Shown here: positions 44,850 to 55,500 of the stretch, piece after piece | Numbering within the stretch: position 1 is the first letter of the stretch | Layout: each line of letters opens with the position of its first letter | Assembly (NCBI RefSeq): GCF_018991925.1 | Contig: NW_024735381.1 | Coordinates: 719,501 to 783,500 of the forward strand | Source of the DNA: Homarus americanus | Taxonomy: Eukaryota > Arthropoda > Malacostraca > Decapoda > Nephropidae | Length of the DNA: 64,000 nt | Direction of reading: 5' to 3' | Position numbers and translations under genes: made by a program | Notes under the pieces: model-generated | Databases searched by the model: none | Seen by the model: the letters and a program-made list of their open reading frames with translations, nothing else | Told to the model about the DNA's origin: nothing

Positions 44850-46980
44850 GTTACTTGTATAATATTGGTCAATCAAGTGATCCATTCCCCAATTATGTAA
44901 CTATATTTTCAGTCATTTCACTGCCACGTTCCTTCAATAAAGCGTTAGTTATTGTTGCTCTTCTTAGTATTATTTTTATTATTATTATTACACCATAAAG
45001 CCTGTGTCGAGCTCTACCGTCCACCCGTGAGATTACTATTGTGGAAAAAACAAGAAAATAATATAGTTAAAAATACCAACAGTTACACAATATATATAAA
45101 AGTATACGAAAGCTAAACAGTTTATTAATTTCTTATATTTAGTAACGTTATTTTTTATTTTGTTAGGCAATGAGTGTTAACAGATCACAGAGGAAAATCA
45201 TATATAAAATATTTAAATGTATATAAATGAAACCAATGTGATAAAATATTGTTTAAGAGTAACAGTATGTGACGAAGATATACTAAGACCATAGTAAAAA
45301 AAATGCAAATATATTAAGAAACTAAAGAAAAAACATTGCAGTAATATCTCTACACAGGTAGGAAGGGGTGTACACAGGTGAACATCGTTTGTACACAATA
45401 TTTGCATCTGATCATATGAATATTTCCGTTTCCTGAAAGTTGACTAATTTTATGTTTACCTGAGTGAGTTTCATGTTTGTTGTGAATGAAGAACTTCCTT
45501 GAAATAGCGATACTTATTTAGGTGTCCTTGAAGCTGTAAGATATACTGTTCTATGCTGAAGCTGCTGATGGTGAGCGACGTTTCAATATAAGTTGTAATT
45601 GAAAATATAAAGGATACCAATACCAAAATAGTGCTTAGACTGTGTAGTGTTCTTGTAGTTGTAGAATAAAATATAATTGGAAGGAAGCTTTTTAATACAA
45701 ACGGTGATAGGAGAAAGGTGATCTCGTGTGTGTGCGTGTGTGTGTGTAATTTTGAAAGCACCTCTGTATTATATCATTAAATGAAGATAAATATATTATG
45801 TACACTTCATACCGAGTAGTTAACAGCCCATGCGAGCCTGGCTTTCGCCAATTCCAGGGCATCTCTACTGCCATAGCCCCTGGCATGTGAGCAGGCCGAC
45901 TATGCTATGGTGGGTGGAGTGTTGTGCAGTGTTGGAATAAGGACAGAAGCAAAGCCTTTCATATGGCCTGGCATGACGGCATGAAACAAAATAATCAACC
46001 TTGGCCTCCCTGTAACTTTCTCACTGACCGAATAACTTTTCTATATAGTATACGTCAGAACGAGTGTAATAATAATATTTAAAAAAAGATCATTTATTTT
46101 CTATTGATTTCTTTTATTTATATTTCTTTACTTTTGCTCTTTTTGTTTTTCTTTCTCTTGCCTTATTCTTAATTATTTTATTCTCCTCGTTGTACTTGTG
46201 AGACGGCGTGGTTAGGGGGAGGAGACCAAGAGGGAGACTGAGGATTGAGGGAGGTTTGTTTATGTTAGCAGTACAGAAGGCTGGTGAGGGGTAGGAATGT
46301 AGGAACTCACACCAGAGGTAAGCTGAGGGGAGAGGGAGAGAGAATAACTGGGGAATAATGGTGTATCCGGTGATAACTGAGGAACAGGGATGCCAGGCGT
46401 TGGATTATGTTATTTCTTATGGCTCACTGTATCGCTGCTTAATATCAAAGACATGCATGACAATGTTTTTGTCAACACAAGGGAATCGAGACAATCATAA
46501 CGGTTCTTTTTTTATTAACGACGTTACTCAAATTGAACAGTTACACTTCAAAACAATAAATAACCTATCTTCCTAGCTAGCTAACCAGGGGTCACATGAC
46601 ATGTTACACCAGAGCTTGTATACAGTATATACACCACTGACAACATCTAATACTGATGTTTTTCTCGAGTTGGATAAAAGGCAAATTTCATGGACATATC
46701 CTTTGAAAACTTGTCCAATTTCATTAACTGTGAAGTAGAATGAAAGAACTGGCCTGAGTCATCACTTCTCTCGATTAAAGTTTAAATTTAAGACTCGCTA
46801 ATTATCATATAAAGGCTTTAAATTGCCATTCAAGTTTAACCAAATTCACTATATGAACTAAGCAATACCAGCATCTAAGCAATTTCTTTTTATTAATTAA
46901 AAACTGAGAGATTGATAGTTCCTTAGTACTTTATAAACTGGTACTTAATACACGTCACTAGACTTAAACAAGTGATCGTG
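44850..46980. other. Spacer between array genes 2 and 3, no gene seen
   Basis: Strongly AT-rich; a short GC-richer island lies at 45810-46010. No splice-supported frame. Confidence 0.4.
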
Positions 46981-47107
46981 GGCCCTTTGTGCCCGGTAGC
47001 GAGTCCGTCCCGAGGTACAGTTTACCAAGGCCTGAAAATTCGAACACTCGTGCTTGGCTAGCGCGCAAACGCCGTCCGGCTGACAGCGTACAGCGACATT
47101 GTTTTCC

Positions 47108-47510
47108 AGATGGTCGTGGTTGTTCTACTCATGGTCGTGGTTATAATCATGGTCGTGGTTGTTATAATCATGATCGTGGTTATGATCATAGTCGTGGTTG
47201 TTATAATCATGGTTGTGGTTGTTATAATCATGGTCGTGGTTGTTATAATCATGGTCGTGGTTTTTATAATAATGATCGTGGTTGTTATAATTATGGTCGT
47301 GGTTGTTATAATCATGGTCGTGGTTGTTATAATCATGGTCGTGGTTATTATAATCATGGTCATTGTAGTTTTAATCATGGTACTGGTTGTTATAATCATG
47401 GTCTTGGTTGTTATAATCATGGTCGTGGTTGTTATAATCATGGTCGTGGTTGTTATAATCATGGTCCTGGTTGTTATAATCATGGTCGTGATTGTTACAA
47501 TAAGGGTCGT
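47108..47510. repeat. 21-bp minisatellite
   Basis: About nineteen units of GGTCGTGGTTGTTATAATCAT. The 21-bp period keeps several frames open, so the 150-175 codon frames here are artefacts. Confidence 0.9.
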
Positions 47511-47519
47511 ACCTGAGAC

Positions 47520-48860
47520 TAACACAGGTAGAATAAACCCCAGACTTTATCTTTAATCTCAATAAACTCAGATTAACCTCACCCAATCAACAGGATTAGA
47601 GACCATTAGGATTGTACCACCAATACCAATACATTTCACACTGGATTAATAACAAAACATTTAATCACATTTCCAATAGCTTATGTCTTACGGATATCTT
47701 ATCAAGTTGTGAGTCTTATATGTCTATATAATTGTTTTATTCTTACAAATATTTATAGTTCGTTATGTATTGTATTGTATGGTATTGTATGGTACGGTAT
47801 TGTACTGTATTGTATCCGGCTGACAGCGTACAGTGAATGAGGGTGCGGCAAGTCTGTAGACTTGCATGGTTAATTAGGGTGCGTCAAGTCCATAGACTTA
47901 CATCGTTTTCCATCGTAAATAAAATGGTTAATTAATGCCTTCCTAAAGAAACCATCGACATGGGACCAGGTTTGTTCCACTCTACGAATTTTTTGCGATT
48001 TTTCCACCAAGTTTGATGAAAAAGGATTGTGCCGTTTCAGCTGCCCAGAACAGACAGACAGACAGACAGCTAGTCCTATAGTATAGTGCATTCCTGTTTA
48101 AAGTGATGAAAATTTATCTTTCTTCTTTATCTTTATCTTAAATTCTCTTTAACATGATGGTAGTGATCTGTTTAGATAACTCTGTCGATATGTTTACACA
48201 CCTCCATCTCTACATACTCACATAACTCCATCTATATACTTACATGTCAATACACCTCTCATCCAAATACTCCCTAATAATATCACACACACACACACAC
48301 CCCGTATACTCGTATAATATAAAATATCTAAAACTCGAGCAATAAGACATAGGTATATGTAAGAATACACGGTTTTATTTATGCTTTCTTTAATGTACTG
48401 TATGTATAATTAAGTTATATAATTTCACATATAATTAATTGAATAATGAAGGGCGTTTAAATTGTCTTTTTATGTGCGTATGTTAGTAATATATGGAAGC
48501 ACAGTTATCTTTACATCTGCTGGAAGAAACGAGTATGTCGGTATATCTGGCTAAATGACTATTTGTATTATTGTTACCTAACCTTCCTTATATTATTTGA
48601 TTTTATATTAAAGTGGCTGGGTGGTTATACTAATGAGTTGGCATCCTTTAGTATGTGGGTTCGATAGTGTTTTGTTTATATACCTATACTCGCACGGTGG
48701 TGGTGGTGTAAACCATAGCACCGAATTTGTTGTAATCATGAGGCACCTTGGTTCGATCGTATAAGCTCATCTGAGATACCATAACAGAGAGGGAAGTAAC
48801 ATACGACGATATATTACTGTGTGGAAAGTGAACATGATTAAGATATGTCTATGAATGGAG
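47520..48860. other. No gene seen
   Basis: Contains GTATT-type pentanucleotide words at 47765-47815 and a 20-bp segment (ccggctgacagcgtacag) also present at 47076. Otherwise AT-rich. Confidence 0.4.
48604..48690 (+). mobile_element. Possible tRNA-like SINE head
   Basis: AGTGGCTGGGTGGTTATAC and, about 40 bp on, TGTGGGTTCGATAGT resemble A and B boxes. No second copy was identified. Confidence 0.25.
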
Positions 48861-48875
48861 TGACTAGAGATATTA

Positions 48876-48939
48876 TTAATTAATTGGTTTTGTTTGCTTT
48901 TCTTTCTGTCCACCATTATCATCATCACCGTCAGCGCTT
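48876..48939 (-). CDS. Possible alternative terminal exon of array gene 3
   Basis: After a good acceptor (cccattacag) the minus strand reads one base completing Arg, then SADGDDDNGGQKEKQTKPIN and a stop. The phase matches every donor of array gene 3. It could replace exon 4 or belong to a lost paralogue. The exon is short, so the coding claim rests on splice site, phase and acidic composition only. Confidence 0.4.
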
Positions 48940-49315
48940 CTGTAATGGGAGTAAAATAGCAAAGTTAATATTATAATGCTTATAATTAGTAAGTGAATAT
49001 AATGAATATGAAAGCAGTCAATGGATGTGTATTATTTATATCGTTAAGCTAAAATTTTCTTCATATGTTCTGGGTCTGTGTGCCTCAACGTAGCCACTAC
49101 CTAATTCGAATGAGAAGAATTGTGAGGGGATGGGGGATTGTGAGTGAGTGGGGATTGTGAATAGGTTTTGAGGGTGTGGGGGGTGAGGGAAGGGGGGAGC
49201 ACGAGGGAGGGATGGAAGAAGAGGCCCCTGAGAACTGCCAGTCTTCCTGCCCTAAACTGACCTACAAAAATAAGTTAATGGTTTTGTAGACTATTTTCAA
49301 CTAGTACCACTACGT

Positions 49316-49372
49316 TTACTACTACTACTACTACTACTACTTATAATAATAATAATAATAATAATAATAATC
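49316..49372. repeat. (ACT)n then (AAT)n microsatellite
   Basis: About nine ACT units followed by about ten AAT units. Confidence 0.9.
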
Positions 49373-49502
49373 CCTTTATTGGCATACACTGGATCTGTGT
49401 TATAATACATATGAAAATACTTATTATAGAGAAAGTTTCATTAACTTATTTTTTAGTGATATGGTGTGTGTGTATGTGACAGTAACGTACCAGACACTAA
49501 AA

Positions 49503-52500
49503 TTACTCTTCTTCATCTTCTTCTTCATCCTCTTCTTCTTCCTCTTCCTCTTCCTCTTCTTCCTCTTCTTCATTATCTCTATAAATACAAGAAAGAAAGA
49601 AAGTTAAACACTAGAGAGAGCGAGAGAGAGATGGACAGACAGACAGACAGTGGGTTGCACTGAACAGGTAAAATTAGTTACCGGTTTGTTCTTTCACTCT
49701 CTCCTTTCTCTTCGAGTTCCTGTTCGTACTCTTCGTCCTCTACATATTTGGATTTAACTTCTTTGTAGGAATAATGGTATTGATGGTGCAGTAACTGAAT
49801 ATAGTTGCTACGTATATTAATAGTAGAAACGACAGGCTTACTACCACCACTACTACTACTTTTTTTTAATAGTGGCCTCCAGCCTCCCCCAATAGCCACA
49901 CCTTCACCGCCATTTTATAACCTTAATATTTAATATCCTAATACATAAGTAGCTATCCTATCTGTGTTGAATTAGTTGAGCCGCAGATCTATGCGGCATT
50001 CTGTGACTAGCCTCATAGTCAATATCTGCAGCAGTTGTCGGCATTGGGGCAGAAGCTCTCGTTCCCCTGAGGCAGAGCAAAGCCGACCGAAGGAGAGAGA
50101 AAGACGGTCGACATCTCATCCAGGCTGTAACATAACTGCTGGGCTGCTGCTTCTCTTCGGAGATCACCTCCTCGAGTCTGGCGTAGAAACATCTTGCACT
50201 TGGTCTCATCCCACCAGAGGATGTGAACACTAGAGTGAAGCTGCCTTGATCAACGTTTTGAACTCTCTCCCCATATGCCCTTATCTTGTCGTTCTCGTTC
50301 CTCCTGTGTGCAGCATCGAGAGCTAGGTTACGGTGACATGCGGGCATGGGATCAAAAATCCTGATGTCGAAGAAAGCTCGCTGTCCCAACGTCCAGAATC
50401 CTCGAGCACTGACGTCAACACGGGCTTCGTTAGATGTGTTTGAAGTCCTATGTTGGAAGATCTCACCGTCCAAAGGAAGGAGGGACGGTTCTACCATGAC
50501 ATCCCAGCAGATTTCCTTCAACATATTTGCTGTGAGGTCCCTTACTTCGTCATGCCTCATGCATATGAAGCCCCCTTTCTTGCACACCATGGCGTGATCG
50601 ACGTCATAGGAAGAGCCACACACGCATTGGGAGGGCAAACCTTCTACTGGCCAACCGTACCTTAGAGCAATGGCATCTGTAAATTCTTGTTTATCGAGAC
50701 CGAAACCATTTGCCCTTATCGGTAACGTAGTTAACCAGTTCGAGGCGTCCACCTCCTGCGCTATAGCTACTTTTTTTCAAAATTTCTGGTACCTGCAGCA
50801 ACAATTGCTGCAGCTTACCATTTTGGCAGTGTTGTCGTTCTGTCGTAATGGACCTACGAATCTTGTTTACTTCACTGGTATCCACCTCTCCTGTTGCGTT
50901 CTGGGCTATTATGTGGTCCGTGAGGGCTGCCATGAGCTTAAGTGAATTTTGATGTTCGGTGGTAGCAATCTCCTTTGGATTGGTTAGTCCCATACCTCCC
51001 AGTCTTGATGGAAGTGCAAAAAGTGATCTTTCTGCTGGGGTTAAGAGAGGATGTTTCACTAATTTGGGAATGAAATTGACACTGATAGCTTTTTCCAGAG
51101 GGTGGAGGAGGGATCCGATATCAGGGATAGTAAGCATCAGGTAGTCCCAACGATGCTTGTCTCCATGGGTGAATGCAGCAAAAGCCACATGTGGCTCTGT
51201 GTTAGCAATCTCAGACAGAGCTTGGTACTACTACTACTACTACATTTAATTTTTTAAAACGTGGCCTTCAGTTTCCCCAACAGCCACACCTTCGCCGCCA
51301 TTTTATTGCCTTAAAATTAAATATCCTATTACAAAAGTAGTTACCCTAACTGTATTGAGTTAGTTGAGCCGCAGATCTTTGCAGCTTTCAGTGACTGTTG
51401 CCTCATAGTCAATACAGTATCTGCGACTGTTGTTTGCTTTGGGGCCGACGAACTCGTTCCCCTGAGGCAAAGCAATGCAGACCTAAGCAGAGAGGACAGT
51501 CGACATCTCAGCCAGGCTGTGACGTGGCTTCTGCTCAGATAAAACCTCAGGCAGTCTTGCGCAGAAGCGTTTTGTACTTGGTCCCATCCTGCCAGAGGTT
51601 ATGAACACCAAAGAGGAGTGAAGCTGCCGTGGTCCACATTCTAAATTATCTATGAATACACCCCAATTTTGTCGTTCTTGTTCCTCTTGTGTGCAGCCTC
51701 AAGAGACAAGTTATGGTGACATACAGCCAGGAGGTCGAATATCCTGGCCTCCCCGCATCCAGAATCCTCGAGCGCTGACGTCCACATGAGCTTCGTTAGA
51801 TGTGTTGGAAGTACTGTGATGGATATTCTCACCGTCCAACGGAAGGAGGGTCGGCTCCACCATGGCAGATTTCCTTCATTATATTTGCTGTGAGATTACT
51901 TCGTCATGCCTCATGCATACGAAGCCCTCCTTCTTACACACCATGGCATGGTCAATATCGTAGGATGAGCCACACATGCATTGGGAGGGCAAACCTTATG
52001 CTGGCCAACCATACCTTAGACTCTTAAAGCAATGGCATCTTTCAATTCTTGTTTATTAAGGCTGAAGCCTTTTGCCCTTATCGGTAATATTGTTAGCCAG
52101 TTCGAGGCGCCCACTTCCTGCGCTATAGTTATTTTTTTTACGTTCTTTGGCAATTGAAGCATCAGTTGTTGCAGTTTATCACTTTGGGTGTGCCGTTCTG
52201 TCGTGATGGACCGTCGAGTCTTGTTTAATTCGTTGGTATCCACCTCACTTGTTGCATTCTGAGCTATTATGTGCTTAGTGGGGGCTGCTGTGAGTATGAC
52301 TTGAGTTCCATTGTTTGGTGGCAGCAAGCTCCTCAGGATTGGTCATTGCTATTCCTCCCAGTCTCGGTGGCAGTGTAAGGAGTGACCTTCCTGCTGGGGT
52401 AAATGAAAGAGTTTCACTAATGTTGGAATAAAAATGACGCTGATGGCTTCTTCCAGAGGACGGAGAAGGGGTCTGATATCAGGGATATCACGCATCAGGT

Positions 52501-55500
52501 AATTCCAATGATGCCTGACTTCATGGGTAGATGCCGCAACGTCGCATGTAGCTCCGTTTTAGCAAGATCAGACAGAGCTTAGATTTCCTTCACCCACTCA
52601 TTTACCTTTCCCGTTACGTGCTCGGTCTTGAAGTATTTCGTACCGATTACCGCTCCTAGATGTCTTTGGCCGTTCTTTGTTATTTTTACCTTTCTTCCAC
52701 CGAACACCTCCATAGCCCAGTCATTGTATTCAGGTTTCACATTGAGGAAGGACTTGCTGGCATTTGAGTGGTACCCTATATTTGGACCAAGTGAAGTTAC
52801 CAGATCCCACCACTTTTTGATGTCCTCCACTTTTCCTGCTCTAGTAAAGTCAATAGCATATTCCACTTGCTTGACCTTGATTGTTTTAAATTATATTGTA
52901 TTTTGGAACACTGATAGGCCTAGTGCGTACATTGCCATGGCGACAGGGTCCTCCTGTGTTGTTCCCTCAGTTGAATGTATGATGGTATCGCCTCTTAGGG
53001 CCTTGAAGCCTTTTCTACAGAAGTCTGATGGGTTCCTGTAGGTGCTTTCAACATACATTGCAAAGCTTTGACACTTGATCTTGATGTTGTACAGTGCAGC
53101 TTTGTGGTTGATTATGTTGAATGCGATGGAAGCGTCAGCCAGGAGAACGGCCGCACAATCTCACTGCTCAAATATCTTTCTCATGGAATGAATGGCAGCT
53201 TCACTACTTCTTTTATTAGTGTTAAATGGCTTTCAACTTCCCCTTATAGCCATATCTTCTTTACCATTCTATAACCTAACTAACCTGATATGAAAGTTTC
53301 TACCTTGGCGTCATTCGGTGACTGTTGGCCTCATAGTCTATGCCTGCAACTGTTTTTGGTTTAGGGGCCAAAGATCTTGTTCTTCCGAGACACAGCAGAG
53401 CAGACCTGACCATGGAAAAAGATAAGCCACACCTCAACCAGGTCACGATGTAACTTTTGGGATAATCCTTCTGTTCTCATCCCCGGCGACTAGAAAATAA
53501 TTACCTTGTTATTTCATTCTCTTCCTCCTCCTCCTCCTCGCCTTCTTCCTCCGCGCCTTCCTCTTCCTTTACATCTTCTGATTCAACTTCTCTGTAGGAA
53601 TAATGGTGTTGATGATAAAGTAATTAAATATAGTAGCTACGTATATTAATAATAGAAACAGGCTTACTACTGCTACTACTACTGATACCAATAATGATAG
53701 TAATAATAATAATAATGACAAGAAGAAGGAAAACAGCAACAGCCATAGCAAATTATAGCAGAGGTGTTAACTCCTCAATTATCAGAGGAGAGAGAGAGAG
53801 AGAGTTACCTCTTCTTCACTTCATGTTCCTCAGCCTCTGCGTCGTTGCTGCCGAAGAACGAGGATGCCTCAGTGGCACCCAAGACAGCCACCAACATCAA
53901 CAATGCCACCGTTACTCTGACAAACAGATACAACCACCCGTGTTAGTTACCTTACAATCAGCTTGTGACATTGATGAAAAACTTGACACCTAACTGATGT
54001 ACTCACCAAGGCAATAACAAAATAATTTACTTTAATATTCCTCGATACAGAAAGATGAAGATACAAATTATATATGAATAAATAATTACGCATAGCTTCT
54101 GGACCCCCAACGAAATAGCGATATATAGGAAGTTTTATTTTTTCTTAAGCTTTCGGGATACAATATAAAACTCTTAGCACCAAAAGGTAATTAAAAAAGT
54201 TATTTCAGTCTGTAGGTTTATGTTAAATTTCTTATGTCATCAATTGGTTTAAAACAAAATACACCAACGACGAAAAAAAAGAGGAATTAATTCATCCAAG
54301 CCACAGATGACATACACACACACACACACACCTGAACTATATATGTGTGTGATATTAGAAGGAACGGGCCACTGAGAATGTCACAAGAGGTAGTATGCAA
54401 GGATAGGTTGGGTTGGGTAGGATGGGTAGGATAGGTTTGGTTAGGTTAGGTAAAAATGGGTATATCCTGGTGAATTCAGCCATAGTTTAATTCATTAGTG
54501 CTGCCTCCCTCTCTGGCTGGTGTTCTCCCTGCCATTCTACTAAAGGAGGATGGGGAGGGGGGTTACTGAAGGAGGAGGGGGAGGAGGGTTACTGAAGGAG
54601 GAGGGTTACTGAGGAGGAGGTTACTGAGGAGGTTACTGAAGGAGGATGGGGAGGGTTACTGAGGAGGAGGAGGGTTTACTGAAGGAGGAGGAGGATGGGG
54701 AGGGGGTTTACTGAGGGAGGAGGGGGAGGGGGGGTAATATTCAGTACTAATAAATAAACTTCCTGGTACGAATGATTCTTTTTATACAGATACGGAAATG
54801 TACACAATGAAAATAGACAAACTTGATATACGTACACTAATACAGTAAACAAATGACTGGAAGATCTCGAGGGCTGTAAAGTAGTAATGACAGAAGAAGA
54901 ATGGAAGAAGATTTAAAATGGTGAAGGAACATAAGAATGGAGGAAACTGCAGCGGGCCTATTGGCCCATACTGGGCAGTCCCGTTTACACCCAACCCCTA
55001 TTGCTCATATGAGCATCCAACTTATGTTTGAAGCAATTCAGCGTATTTGCGTTAATGATGATATTTGGTAACTTGTTCCATTCATCCACTACTCTGTTTC
55101 CAAACCAGTGTTTACCTATTTCACGCCTAAATCTAAATTTGTCTAATTTAAAACCATTGTTACGAGTTCGCTCCTGGTTGGATAGTTTGAGTACCTTTGT
55201 AATGTCCCCTTTGTTTAGCCCTGCCTTCCACTTATACACCTCTATCAGGTCGCCCCTCGCTCTACGTCTCAAGGGAGTGCAAATTAAGATGCTTTAACCT
55301 GTCTCTATACTCAAGGTTCCTAATGCCCGGGATTAGTCTTGTCATTCTCGTCTGAATTCTTTCCAAGGATTCTATATCCATTCTGTAATACGGTGACCAG
55401 AACTGAACTGCCTAATTAGGGTGTGTCATAGGAGGGAAGATCAGCTAAAACTAATGGCCCATCACTTTTTTGGTAGATTTTAGTGTATATAAACAGAAAA

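Noticed and set aside
46989..47516. 175-codon frame rich in Gly, His, Tyr and Asn
   Set aside because: It is produced by the 21-bp minisatellite; there are no splice sites, signal peptide or unique flanking coding sequence.
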